Positions 54,701 through 63,921 of a DNA stretch of 64,000 bases are shown here, one piece after another. A model generated the notes under the pieces. It saw only the letters and a list, made by a program, of their open reading frames with translations. It ran no database searches and was not told where the DNA came from. Every line of letters begins with the position of its first letter. Position 1 is the stretch's first letter. Position numbers and translations under genes: made by a program. Source of the DNA: G963556115 sp963666605 (lineage in GTDB: Bacteria > Planctomycetota > SZUA-567); assembly GCA_965140405.1 (NCBI GenBank), contig OZ223208.1:1116001-1180000 (forward strand), read 5' to 3'.

Positions 54701-56164
54701 GAGCATTGCAATTGGAGCAGGAACAGCGATACCGTTATTCTTAACAACCAAATCTTTTGACCTTAAATTAAAGTCATATCCCCAATCAGCATTTTTCTTC
54801 CAAGTAAGCTCACTACCGAATTCAATTGCCCCTTTTGCTATATTATAAAACTCAAATGCCTTACCAACTGAGCTAGCACTTATCCCTCCAACATCTATAT
54901 TACTCTGTATGCTTACGACAACCTCATCACCAAACGAACCAAAGACTTGCGAAGCGAACTTTAGCATTTCATTCTTAGTACTCGCATCAAAACTTGATAT
55001 ATTCACAAACCCAGTTTTTATATTTGACCATTCATTACTCAGGTCGACCTGTGCTCCAGCAGTAATCTTTAAACCAGGCTCTCCACCATCTACTTTCTTA
55101 CCATCCTCATAAAATGCAACTATCTTCTCAGAAGAAAGCTGAAAATCAAGCTTGACCTCAGAAAGATCGTCGGCTCTTACTGCCATCTTTCCATATACAG
55201 GTGCAGCTAGCCTAACCTTTTGTTTATCTGTTTGCATGTAATACTTACCTAGATAGCCCAAGTCTAAGTTATTAATTGTCAGATCTATATCAGATGAACC
55301 AATAAATGCAAGAGGCTTATCAGGTCTTCTAGTAGCCTCATCCCAGTCAAAGGCAATACTGGTACCTAACTCTACTTTTCCATCCTTTACCGTTGGAGTT
55401 ACTTCATTAACGACAAGGTTCATCTTTGTTCCAGTCTTTTTCAGACTTGCAGTGAAGTCAACTGTGAAATCGACATCTCCTAGCTCACCACCTTGATCAT
55501 GTACTCTTACCGAGGTATTTTTTACTCTAATATCAACATTAGCAATCTTCCAATTAAACCCAGCGACCCAATCCTTCCACGGCAGATCAACGATAGATGC
55601 TATTACTCGATTAATATTGGTCGAAAACTCTTCCACACGGATCTTATCTTCTTCAACGACTGGCTTCTGTTCTCTTCTAGCCTTTGCTTGAGCTCGAAGT
55701 TCTTTTCTTTCTTCAGCACTCAACTCTCTCTTTCTTGAAACACGTTCGATTTCAAGATTTATTCCATCTACCATCAAAGTAAGAACTGGCTGAAAATTTG
55801 TAATGGACTTCAAAATATCAATATTACCATTAATCTTAGCAATCTTTAAAAATTGTGCTTTATCTCTATTATTGATCTCTTTTGGAGCAAGAGTAATATC
55901 ACTTATCTCTATACTACCCATAAGTGACAGTTTTATACTACCAACCTTGCACTCACCATCCGTCGCTTTAGATATCTCAGATTCACAGAGCGTGATCAAG
56001 TATGCTTCATTATAAGTTGCTTTCACATAGTAGACCCCGCCACCAACAACAAGCAGGAGCAACACAATGAGTACTAAAATAACCCTTTTTATGGTACTTT
56101 TTCTCTTCGGAGCTGGAGTTATAGTCTTATTCTCATTATCTATATTGATTTCTGGTTCTTCCAT
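51710..56164 (-). CDS. Very large AsmA-like envelope protein
   Basis: This 1484-residue protein has a short cytoplasmic N-terminus with basic residues (PAPKRKSTIKR), one membrane helix (VILVLIVLLLLVVGGGVYYV) and a long beta-rich periplasmic region with AsmA-like features (CKVGSIKLSLMGSIEISDI near the start, repeated beta-strand units such as VGQIDSTLNLDSLAVG). A Ser/Gly-rich linker (SGVSSGSSVSSGGSKGG) separates a C-terminal helical part with Lys/Asp-rich low complexity. AsmA/TamB-like proteins move phospholipids between membranes (established for E. coli YhdP/TamB). The family is assigned from architecture. Its start lies 340 bp from the divergent DUF4347 gene. Confidence 0.75.
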   Translation of the reverse strand: MEEPEINIDNENKTITPAPKRKSTIKRVILVLIVLLLLVVGGGVYYVKATYNEAYLITLCESEISKATDGECKVGSIKLSLMGSIEISDITLAPKEINNRDKAQFLKIAKINGNIDILKSITNFQPVLTLMVDGINLEIERVSRKRELSAEERKELRAQAKARREQKPVVEEDKIRVEEFSTNINRVIASIVDLPWKDWVAGFNWKIANVDIRVKNTSVRVHDQGGELGDVDFTVDFTASLKKTGTKMNLVVNEVTPTVKDGKVELGTSIAFDWDEATRRPDKPLAFIGSSDIDLTINNLDLGYLGKYYMQTDKQKVRLAAPVYGKMAVRADDLSEVKLDFQLSSEKIVAFYEDGKKVDGGEPGLKITAGAQVDLSNEWSNIKTGFVNISSFDASTKNEMLKFASQVFGSFGDEVVVSIQSNIDVGGISASSVGKAFEFYNIAKGAIEFGSELTWKKNADWGYDFNLRSKDLVVKNNGIAVPAPIAMLASGIIKPLEEFSPESLTVQMKLDAPGVEVVTKKDVSIPLTSGSFFPQGEANVSLDVPEIFKAFAAPLNKFGVKSINEVLTLALKMNSQKSANLVAEMKNTKGQYAPCVIKLSYTPKGTNGFVGSSELIAENKAVQVKATAEGETAANGATTINFTKQYALRIGAGLNLLKRIQNIIPGLEVAQYPVTGVMRGKANGRMIVNGDDIAVAVNNSMVFENMIFTTDSGKKFVEKKAAITSSFSIKDLLDQQLLNVKSFDVTGDSINIKVKVDSIGLGDIAKDAITGLEKVEGLEVKARFGEMAFSNLSALLGDSIPAWAKSGKSFELDLLSKKGGTIELKKFDLDGAGLVASVSDLIVNPKALVAAIDSNNMEAVVSGLSPFSIKISANNSLWGGLDLPIGLKFSGKADIALAFDPKLDRLTLSKIVLAGDRNNRAFITRMSAATIVDNVSKLVSNPTLPLILESLPSGVNIPVITVSIPILKEYLANSGDGSTPNIDGREIELVNLRIVKTKTKDTLQLVGAINSSGMTAENMIKYSGSLKLNNLIALNGNSLAITGEVKLDDAAIVLRATPYVYNKPVGVSSKIYYKLVGDESGMISIDRAGIAGGDFQFDMSKLVYAPRSDGKFKLELPMLKVTAPFDLKVSGVSIDPDRDSVVASVTSSGIDLNKMNSSLDTGMPSKLGGSIGAFNLAVSEKYSTVFSEKDQKLSPGNKLFVEPSSVSLTSTKGPTSMTIGVGKIQGSSADGKFSIGGINITSPTGFSDPTPIRVGQIDSTLNLDSLAVGETIIDEVIVSSFKAIYEMKLPKNNISVLQSNIKTLLPEPPQADNVGTSPARTDTGRPASGVSSGSSVSSGGSKGGVLIKNLYLNNGVVNIKSNLINTDIKIPQTHIENVGGDNPRVAFTTIINVLLRSIGKASVSILNDSTGNAVKSVTNILGEALKNKDKAGNEKGTDEDPVKSVTNLLKGVLDDGGKDGKTNDGDKTQDSINKGVDALKGLFK

Positions 56165-56518
56165 TATTTTATACCCTTTTATAAGTCCAGTAAATTCTTA
56201 TATCTTTACTATATTTTACACCATTTATATTGTATAACATAATTATAATAATAGCAAAACAGAAAAAGTATTACTAGTTGTCACCAGCATTAATAATCCC
56301 CCACCAACAAATAATCTCTTATTACATACAGTCCTCTGATCATTATTATATAAAATATGCGTATAAGTTCATAAAATATTTATTATCATAAAACCCTTTT
56401 TTTTTGCAATATTTCTATAGTATTTAATGCTATTTCTCTACTTTTTTAATACTTTTATGCTATAATTTAGTATAGGCAAAAGTAGCACTTTTATTCTTCA
56501 TAAGTGAGATATAGTGAA
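56165..56518 (+). promoter_or_regulatory. Divergent intergenic region with extended -10 promoter
   Basis: The gap between the AsmA-like gene and the DUF4347 gene is highly AT-rich. An extended -10 (TGCTATAAT, 56458-56466) lies 53 bp before the DUF4347 ATG; no -35 is clear. An eight-T run occurs near 56396-56405. Nothing else was recognised. Confidence 0.45.
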
Positions 56519-59500
56519 ATGATAAACAAACTAATGCGAATGGAAGAACGAATCGTTCTTGATGGTAGTGTAGCTGCCGTTGTATCAACAGTTACAGGTG
56601 GTACCGCTGGAGCAGACGATGCCCATGAAAGCAGTAATTCATTCTACCCTATTGATGGCTCTCACCTTGATAGTCAGCCAGATGATTCTGACTCAACAAA
56701 TAATAGTGGAGATGACAGTCAAGCTTCACCCACAGATGACCAGAATTCTGACGATAATAACCTCACAAATGAAAGCTCAAATTTTCTTGCAGATGTGCTA
56801 TCGCAAAGCGATGATTTCGCTCCTGAGCTCAGAGCAATAATTGTCAATACAGATCTTGCAGATAGCTCAGACCTTATAGATGCTATCTCAGACGACATAC
56901 TAGTCATCACCTATAGCGGTGAGAGCGACAGCCTACAAAATATTCTTGATAGCCTTGATCAGGCATCAGGTGGAAACTACTTTGACAGTATTGCCATAGC
57001 AGCACATAGTAACGCTGGCGGAGAGATATTCCTTCTAAATGGAGAGCATGTATCTGCTCAGTCTCTGAGTGGAGGCGATACAGATCAAGTAGAATTCTTC
57101 AGTACAATCGGAAACTTCCTAGCAAACGACGGCAGAATTGATCTTCTTTCATGCTACAGCGGTCTTGGCACATCTGGTAATGCACTAGTAAATGCGATCA
57201 AAGGAATTAGTGGAAGAGATGTTGCCGCAAGTACAGACCTTACTGGTAACGCACCAATAGGTGGAGACTGGATACTTGAAAATGGAGATATTGATGCAAT
57301 GGCACTCTACTTTGATAGCGACAAGCTCTCTTCATACGACGCCACACTCCAAGCTCCAGATCAGACACTCGATGGTAATGCAATGATCGACGCTGACATA
57401 CAGCTTGGACTTGAACTGGATTACTTTGATTATAATAATGACGGCGATGGCGTTCTTGCTGTCACCGGTTTTGATACAGATAATGACACCCGTTATGTTA
57501 GAATCTACCGAGAAGATACTTCAGAAAATTCATACACCCTTGAGACCACAATTTGGGGAGATAGTGATGATGATACTTTTGGAAAATCTATTGCAATTGG
57601 GCATGATAGTAATGGAGAAGTACTAGTTGTTGGAGCCCAAACAGGTGTATATATATTTGAACAAAACACCACTGGACAGTCAGACAACGACTGGTCAGAC
57701 ATAGATAGTCTTTCCGATGCAACAACGAGTAAAGCCTTTGCCAATGTTGATAGCGTTGATATTATTGGCACAACAGTAGCAGTCGGCGATACTGCCAATA
57801 ACTGTGGCAAAGGCATTATCGATATCTACCTCAAGGATTCAGCTTGGAATTTAGAAAATACTCCTGACTCCAGCATAACAATTACAGGTATTTCTGGTGC
57901 ATCAGGATTTGGGCTAGGAGCAATGCTTGTTGATGTTGAATCAAATGACTCCGGCGCTAATGGCTACAACACAGCAGACCAAGTATTTGGCTACCTCCCT
58001 AGCGCAACAACTTCCTCTGAATCAGGACTATTCTACGCCACAGCCAATGAATGGTTGGGCGACGCTACTCTGGAGCTTGGGCTATCACACCAACTATTTG
58101 CAGGCTCAAGTGGCTATACTTACACATTCAGAGATCTAAATGTTTCACAACACAGTGCTGGGGCAAGTGGTACATGGAGCACAGCAACTAGTAGCGGTTA
58201 CAATCTAGCAGAATCAATCATTATATCATATAATCACAGTGCAGATAATCTAGAAATTGTTGACTTTTTATCATTTGCTACAAAAAGCGATGGAACTCTC
58301 TACGACACCAATGCAATTACCAACATATTGTTTGAAGCCACTGACCAAATCACCACTATTGCTACAGGTATTGGCATGGTAGCACTCGGACAACCAAGTA
58401 TCTCTGATACAAATACACATGGAGCTGTACACACATTGTGGTGGGATACGACCATAAACAGTGGAGAAGGCAATTGGGTTCAAAGCACTCAACAAACAGC
58501 TCTCACGCTCCAAGCAGCAACAACTGGAAATAACGACCACTTTGGTGCAGCAATTGTATTCAATAGTGAAGGAGACATTTTAATTGGTGCTCCTAGTACA
58601 GGTGTAGATAAAGATCTCCAAGGTATCTATCACGCTCAAAAACATACCAGCGGTTTTGGAACATATTGGGGAACGTGTGACGAAATATCAGCAGGAGTCT
58701 ATGAAAATTATTCTGAAAAAGTAATTCAAGCCCAAGGCACAGGATACCTTGATAATTTTGGTACATACATGGCAGAAGACCAAGGAGTAATGGTAGTCAC
58801 TACCAATAATGTTGATGACGGCTTCTTAGTCTATAGCTACCAAGATACAGATAGTGACAATACTCCAGATTCATGGATATACAGTCGTACATTGTCTATT
58901 AGTGATTTTGCAGAGCTTGGAACTGTCAATAGTATCTACTCTGTGGCTATGTACGGTACAACCTTCGCCATCTCAGTTGATGGCACTACTCAAGATCTAG
59001 TTTATGTCTTCAACGATATTACAAACTCTTCTAGAGATGACGGCAGTAATGAATCAGAGATACTATCGACAAATACTAGTAATACCATCTTTGGTGAAGA
59101 TATTGATGTAGTTGACGGAGCTATCTTTGTCACTATTCGTTCAACTAATATAAGTGGCGCTAGTAACATCCAACTATTCTGGAGCAATGCCAGCCAATAT
59201 GGCGCAGATAATCCAGATATTTTAGATGATATGTATAGAATTAAAGATGAAAGCTTCGGTTATAATGCTTCTTGCAATGCAGAAATCGTAATTGATGCAG
59301 ACAAAAGAAGTACCGGTACCAACGCCTACTCACTCGTTGCCACAGCAAAGACTGACGACCACATTTTTGTATGGGCATGGGAAAACGGTACCAGCAATAT
59401 GACAACGAATAAAGAAGCCCTCTACTTCAACCCATATGCTTATGGTGGAACGAGCAATAGCAATATAACATTGACAAATATAGCAGTCGAAGAAAATATC

Positions 59501-61441
59501 ATCATTGCCAGCGCGCCTTCATTCTCAATACCAGGCATGTCAAACCTTGGAGCTATTGCTGTATACAGAGGTATTGATGGCGTTTGGATCAACGGCACTG
59601 ATGCTAATGACAATGCAACCTTGGCAGCGGTACTTACCGCTCACAAAACTATCTCATATGCTGGAAATATTGGTCAGACAGACATAGACCTTAGTGATGA
59701 TGGAGGTGAAGTCTTTGCAACAAGCTCAAAAGCAGGCCACAATGCAATTCTTGGATGGAATATAGAAGATTTATCACCATCAAAATATACAGCGATGCTA
59801 ATCAATGATAGAATATATATCGAAAGCAATCCAACTGCGACCATTGCAAGTATTCACCACTCTTCAACTGAGCAGCTACTAGCTTCCTATCCTGGCGCTG
59901 ACAAGAGTGACAGCAATGCTAATACTAAGGGTATTGTAGACTCATTTAATGAAGATTACAATATCCCTGACAATGGAGTAGATGTCTCCACAACCTACAC
60001 TCCAGGAGATCCTGATAGTGACCTTGTCGATGACGATGGGCTTCCTGTAGATGACCTCGGAGAAATTGTTTTTGCTTTTAGTGAAGAGGTTTATCTCTCA
60101 TACTTTAGTGACAATATGGAGATTATTATTACCCATAAGAATGAATCCAACGAAGACACTGTAGATGTAACTATCAGTAAAGGAGAGGCAAACTCGCTTC
60201 TAAACGGCAATAATACAAAACTCATACTTGACCTGAATGACCCAATGTTCAGCGATCTTCAGTTAGGAGTGACCTACACTATCTTTGTCCCAGCAGGCAT
60301 GTTTAAGGATAACTTAGGACAAGTAAATTCTGAGCCATACATATACAAATTTACTGCCAGCGAAAGCGGTGTTTCTATTTCAAATGAGCACAACGCTACT
60401 GGTGGTGATGATGACGAAGATAATAAAGGCGGCAGTGAAGATTCAGGAGACTTTGATGGAATTGAAAATGACGTTTCTGACCTTCTAGCAGAAATCTTAG
60501 GAGATGGTAAAGGTGATGGAAACGTTGATGGCTTTGGTGAAGATGACACCAACGGAGAAGGCAATGGAGAAGGAGATAGCAACAATAACGGTGACAATAA
60601 TAATGGAGCCGGACCAACAAGTAGTATGATGGTACAAAATCCTTTTGCTGAGCTAATCACTAGTGAACAAGTATCAGCCCTATTCAATAGCACAATTGCA
60701 GCTTATGCCTCAATCGGCATGGATAACTCAGAAATATTTGCAATGATGCAGGACGCTATGGGTGACACCATGACAACTGCAGCACTAGTAGAAAGTTGCC
60801 AAGACCTTCTTAACGCAGCAGACGACCTGCTTGCAATGGTATACGATGATATTGATGGCGATAATCTAGCACTCTCTGGAAGCGGTCACACAGCCGAAAC
60901 AGAGAGCATCGCAAGGGTTATTGAAGAAGCAAGCGCGCAAATGATACAAGCCAGAGGTAATGCCCTTATCGCTAATGACTTACTAAGGATACTTACGATC
61001 AACATTAAAGGATTTGGAGACCGCATAGCTGAGACCTCATTTGCAGGTGGGGTAAAACGCCTTGCTACATCGAATGAAGAATTTGCTTACTCTTACGAAG
61101 TACTAAATTCTATTCTAAAAATTGTAAAAACTAGCAAAGCATCTGGCAAATTGATCACTCTAGCAGAGCTCAACGAACTACTTCCTAGTATTGAAGCAGC
61201 AGCACTTGAGAAGTCAACAGGCCTATCAGAGAATGGAGACAGAGCAAGCAAGGACGTACTTTCATTCTTAACAAGGAATATGCAGCAAAAGGGTATTGAC
61301 AGAGTAAACCTTCAGGCACAAGTATCAGCTGTCTTCGAACAATGGCACAATAACCTAGGTCTATCAACACCAGTTACTGTAACCAACACAAACATAGACG
61401 ACATTGCCTACACCGAATCAATTCCAGCGCAAGCAATGTAA
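56519..61441 (+). CDS. Giant DUF4347 surface/adhesin-like protein
   Basis: This is a 1640-residue secreted-type protein. The N-terminal MEERIVLDGSVA motif is typical of large repeat adhesins. Residues ~115-285 are DUF4347 (SIAIAAHSNAGGEIFLLNG, IDLLSCYSGLG, DVAASTDLTGNAPIGGDWIL). A long beta-propeller-like region follows with FG-GAP-like units (DSDDDTFGKSIAIGHDSNGE, NDHFGAAIVFNSEGDILIGA). Near 1150-1270 is an Ig-like SbsA-type segment (EIVFAFSEEVYLSYFSD, LGVTYTIFVPAGMFKDNLGQ). An acidic Gly/Asn/Asp linker and a helical C-terminus end it. There is no classical signal peptide. Type I or similar secretion is likely. ATG 56519 is chosen over GTG 56504. Confidence 0.8.
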   Translation: MINKLMRMEERIVLDGSVAAVVSTVTGGTAGADDAHESSNSFYPIDGSHLDSQPDDSDSTNNSGDDSQASPTDDQNSDDNNLTNESSNFLADVLSQSDDFAPELRAIIVNTDLADSSDLIDAISDDILVITYSGESDSLQNILDSLDQASGGNYFDSIAIAAHSNAGGEIFLLNGEHVSAQSLSGGDTDQVEFFSTIGNFLANDGRIDLLSCYSGLGTSGNALVNAIKGISGRDVAASTDLTGNAPIGGDWILENGDIDAMALYFDSDKLSSYDATLQAPDQTLDGNAMIDADIQLGLELDYFDYNNDGDGVLAVTGFDTDNDTRYVRIYREDTSENSYTLETTIWGDSDDDTFGKSIAIGHDSNGEVLVVGAQTGVYIFEQNTTGQSDNDWSDIDSLSDATTSKAFANVDSVDIIGTTVAVGDTANNCGKGIIDIYLKDSAWNLENTPDSSITITGISGASGFGLGAMLVDVESNDSGANGYNTADQVFGYLPSATTSSESGLFYATANEWLGDATLELGLSHQLFAGSSGYTYTFRDLNVSQHSAGASGTWSTATSSGYNLAESIIISYNHSADNLEIVDFLSFATKSDGTLYDTNAITNILFEATDQITTIATGIGMVALGQPSISDTNTHGAVHTLWWDTTINSGEGNWVQSTQQTALTLQAATTGNNDHFGAAIVFNSEGDILIGAPSTGVDKDLQGIYHAQKHTSGFGTYWGTCDEISAGVYENYSEKVIQAQGTGYLDNFGTYMAEDQGVMVVTTNNVDDGFLVYSYQDTDSDNTPDSWIYSRTLSISDFAELGTVNSIYSVAMYGTTFAISVDGTTQDLVYVFNDITNSSRDDGSNESEILSTNTSNTIFGEDIDVVDGAIFVTIRSTNISGASNIQLFWSNASQYGADNPDILDDMYRIKDESFGYNASCNAEIVIDADKRSTGTNAYSLVATAKTDDHIFVWAWENGTSNMTTNKEALYFNPYAYGGTSNSNITLTNIAVEENIIIASAPSFSIPGMSNLGAIAVYRGIDGVWINGTDANDNATLAAVLTAHKTISYAGNIGQTDIDLSDDGGEVFATSSKAGHNAILGWNIEDLSPSKYTAMLINDRIYIESNPTATIASIHHSSTEQLLASYPGADKSDSNANTKGIVDSFNEDYNIPDNGVDVSTTYTPGDPDSDLVDDDGLPVDDLGEIVFAFSEEVYLSYFSDNMEIIITHKNESNEDTVDVTISKGEANSLLNGNNTKLILDLNDPMFSDLQLGVTYTIFVPAGMFKDNLGQVNSEPYIYKFTASESGVSISNEHNATGGDDDEDNKGGSEDSGDFDGIENDVSDLLAEILGDGKGDGNVDGFGEDDTNGEGNGEGDSNNNGDNNNGAGPTSSMMVQNPFAELITSEQVSALFNSTIAAYASIGMDNSEIFAMMQDAMGDTMTTAALVESCQDLLNAADDLLAMVYDDIDGDNLALSGSGHTAETESIARVIEEASAQMIQARGNALIANDLLRILTINIKGFGDRIAETSFAGGVKRLATSNEEFAYSYEVLNSILKIVKTSKASGKLITLAELNELLPSIEAAALEKSTGLSENGDRASKDVLSFLTRNMQQKGIDRVNLQAQVSAVFEQWHNNLGLSTPVTVTNTNIDDIAYTESIPAQAM

Positions 61442-61468
61442 CACTATTACGACATACAATCCTACCAC

Positions 61469-61496
61469 TCAGGGTTTGTGACAATACAAGCCCTGA
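61469..61496 (+). terminator. Terminator of the DUF4347 gene
   Basis: An 11-bp stem with one G-T pair (61469-61479 with 61486-61496), 6-nt loop, then TTCTTAT. The remaining gap to 61804 is AT-rich with nothing else recognised. Confidence 0.7.
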
Positions 61497-61804
61497 TTCT
61501 TATACTACTAATAACTAACAAGTAATTAATATCATTTTTACATACTACATATTACTCATGAAGCTTCCTATAATATTTCAAGAAAATGATTGAAACAAAT
61601 CAAAACTTTCCTATAATACACAAAATGAAATAATGCTAATATTTGTAGCTATATATTAAATATGGTTATTCTTAGCACAAATCATTTAATACATTTGACT
61701 AAAATAACAGTACACACATTGGCATTGTTGTATAAAACGATGAATTAATATACCATACGCAACATACAAAAATCTTCTTATACGAGATATGAAAGAATAG
61801 ACGA

Positions 61805-62389
61805 ATGGAAATAATGTGGAGTGAATGGTCGAGCTTTGAAAAATTGATGATATGCACGGCAGTATTATTTACAGTTATATTTATTTTCCAATTCATACTA
61901 ACAATGATAGGTGCAAGTATCGATCATGATATTGACGGAGTCGATTTTAGTAACGTAGCCGACGGTAGCATTACTGATTCTGCAATAGGTGACACCTTCC
62001 TCCATATCTTTTCAATTCGAAATATGACCTCATTTTTTTCATGTTTAGGCTGGACAGCTTTCTTTATGAAGAGTTACGATTATAGCGATATAACATCATT
62101 AATTGCCGGTATTATTGTCGGGGCAATATCAATGTCACTCAACATTGCACTTATGAAAGTACTTAGCAAATTGAGTGAGGACAATTCATTTAGGATAGAA
62201 AGTACAGTAGGTGCTTTCGGCAAGGTATATACCCCAATAAAGCACGGCAAGACCGGTCTAGTACAGATCACCTATGGAGGAGGCTTACACGAACTGCACG
62301 CAAAGTCAGATGAAGATTTAGAGAGCCATACACCAGTAGAAGTTGTAGATGTTATCGGGACAAATATTGTTATTGTTAAATCGCTTTAG
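61805..62389 (+). CDS. NfeD/YuaF-like membrane protein
   Basis: This 194-residue protein has an N-terminal membrane helix (MICTAVLFTVIFIFQFILTM), a hydrophobic pair (TSFFSCLGWTAFFM; ITSLIAGIIVGAISMSLNIAL) and a C-terminal OB-fold (ESTVGAFGKVYTPIKHGKTG, LVQITYGGG, THTPVEVVDVIGTNIVIVKSL-like end). NfeD/YuaF proteins pair with flotillins, and the next gene encodes one 38 bp downstream. A second ATG at 61814 is possible; GAAAGAATAGACGA gives a weak ribosome site for the first. Function: membrane microdomain and stress adaptation, by family. Confidence 0.85.
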   Translation: MEIMWSEWSSFEKLMICTAVLFTVIFIFQFILTMIGASIDHDIDGVDFSNVADGSITDSAIGDTFLHIFSIRNMTSFFSCLGWTAFFMKSYDYSDITSLIAGIIVGAISMSLNIALMKVLSKLSEDNSFRIESTVGAFGKVYTPIKHGKTGLVQITYGGGLHELHAKSDEDLESHTPVEVVDVIGTNIVIVKSL

Positions 62390-62427
62390 ATTGAACAAAT
62401 CACTCATAACCTTGAAAGGAAGACTTC

Positions 62428-63861
62428 ATGGATCTACTCACATTCGGCATCGTACCACTTATTATAATTGCCAGTTTATTCAGCATCTTTATTGCGACAC
62501 TATATTACTACCGTAAGTGCCCCTCAGATAAGATTCTTGTAATCTATGGTATGATTGGCAAAGGTAATAATGGTCAAAGACGTACTTCAAAATGTGTCCA
62601 TGGTGGTGCTGCATTTATATGGCCAGTGGTACAAGATTTCAAATGGCTAAGCCTTATACCAATGCAAATTGATATCGATCTACGTGGAGCCCTTTCCAAG
62701 CAGAACATCCGTGTAAATATCCCCGCATCCTTCACTATTGCCGTCTCAAACTCACAAGACATTATGCAGAACGCGGCAGAGAGACTTCTTGATCTAGATG
62801 TTAAACAAATCCAGAAACAAGCAGAGGACATAATTTTTGGTCAACTCCGACAGGTTATTGCGACCATGTCTATCGAAGACATTAATGCAGACAGAGACAA
62901 GTTCATCCAGAACGTAGCAGAAAACCTCTGCATTGAGTTGAACAAGATAGGTCTTGATCTAATCAATGTAAACATCAAAGATATCACAGATGAATCTGGG
63001 TATATCGAAGCCCTCGGTAAGAAAGCTGCTGCAATCGCAACGGAGCAAGCAAAGATTGATGTTGCAGAGCAAGAAAAAGCTGGTGAAACAGGTAAAGCTT
63101 TGGCAGACAGAGAGAGACGTATTCAGGTAGCAACTGCAAATTCAGAAGCAGTAAAGGGTGAAAATCTCGCACTTATTGTCAAAGCCGACTCAGACGCTGA
63201 TAGACGCGAATCAGAAGCGAAAGCACAATCTAGAGCAATAGCAGCAGAGTCTGTACAGACAACAAACGCTGAAAAAGAGGGCTATGAAGCACAGATTGAA
63301 ACCCAGAGAACACTTATTGAGCTCAACCGCCAGACAGAGATTGCCAGTAATGTAGTACCAGCTGAGATTGCAAAACAGAAGGTGATTATCCAAGCAGAAG
63401 CTGAAGCAGAGAAGCTACGCATCGAAGCAGAGGGTGCAGCAAAAGCTCTATATGCGAAGATGAAGGCAGAAGCAGAAGGTAATTATGAAATTCTTAAGCA
63501 GATGGCTAGAGGTTTTGGTGAAGCAGTTGAAGCTGTTGGTGGCTCACCAGAGCAGGCAGTGATGATGATGATAGCAGACAAACTTGAGAATCTAATGCGC
63601 ATCCAGGTAGATGCTATTAGTGGTATTAATATTGATAAGATTACAGTATGGGATAGCGGTTCAAACTCAGAAGGAGACACATCTACAGCAGGCTTTGTAA
63701 AAGGGATGATGAAGTCAGTACCACCAATCCATGAGATGTTCAAGATGTCAGGTATGGAGCTACCAAAGTGGCTAGGCAGCGAAGAAACAGAGCCAGCGTT
63801 AGCCGCCCAAGCAGCTACCCCAGAACCAGCAACAACCGAACCAACCGCAGAGCCATATTAG
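62428..63861 (+). CDS. floT: Flotillin-family SPFH protein
   Basis: This 477-residue protein has an N-terminal membrane helix (IVPLIIIASLFSIFIATLYY), an SPFH/prohibitin domain (SDKILVIYGMIGKGNNG, VHGGAAFIWPVVQDF, LRQVIATMSIEDINADRDKF), and a long Glu/Ala-rich coiled coil (AIATEQAKIDVAEQEKAGET to AEAEKLRIEAEGAAKALYAK). This is flotillin, which scaffolds membrane domains with NfeD. AAAGGAAGACTTC is a good ribosome site. The Ala/Pro/Thr-rich C-tail is short and low in complexity. The operon ends in a strong hairpin. Confidence 0.93.
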   Translation: MDLLTFGIVPLIIIASLFSIFIATLYYYRKCPSDKILVIYGMIGKGNNGQRRTSKCVHGGAAFIWPVVQDFKWLSLIPMQIDIDLRGALSKQNIRVNIPASFTIAVSNSQDIMQNAAERLLDLDVKQIQKQAEDIIFGQLRQVIATMSIEDINADRDKFIQNVAENLCIELNKIGLDLINVNIKDITDESGYIEALGKKAAAIATEQAKIDVAEQEKAGETGKALADRERRIQVATANSEAVKGENLALIVKADSDADRRESEAKAQSRAIAAESVQTTNAEKEGYEAQIETQRTLIELNRQTEIASNVVPAEIAKQKVIIQAEAEAEKLRIEAEGAAKALYAKMKAEAEGNYEILKQMARGFGEAVEAVGGSPEQAVMMMIADKLENLMRIQVDAISGINIDKITVWDSGSNSEGDTSTAGFVKGMMKSVPPIHEMFKMSGMELPKWLGSEETEPALAAQAATPEPATTEPTAEPY

Positions 63862-63887
63862 CTCTATCCAAAAAGTATCTACAAGCG

Positions 63888-63921
63888 CAAACAGGTCTGC
63901 ACTATAGTGCAGACCTGTTTG
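63888..63921 (+). terminator. Terminator of the NfeD-flotillin operon
   Basis: A perfect 34-bp palindrome (63888-63904 with 63905-63921, effective loop 4 nt). The arms include CTGTTTG at the 3' end. The final 79 bp of the window hold nothing recognisable. Confidence 0.85.

Noticed and set aside
60274..60693. 139-codon minus-strand frame in the acidic linker of the DUF4347 gene
   Set aside because: Pro/Leu/Ser low-complexity product created by the Asp/Gly-rich sense strand repeats.
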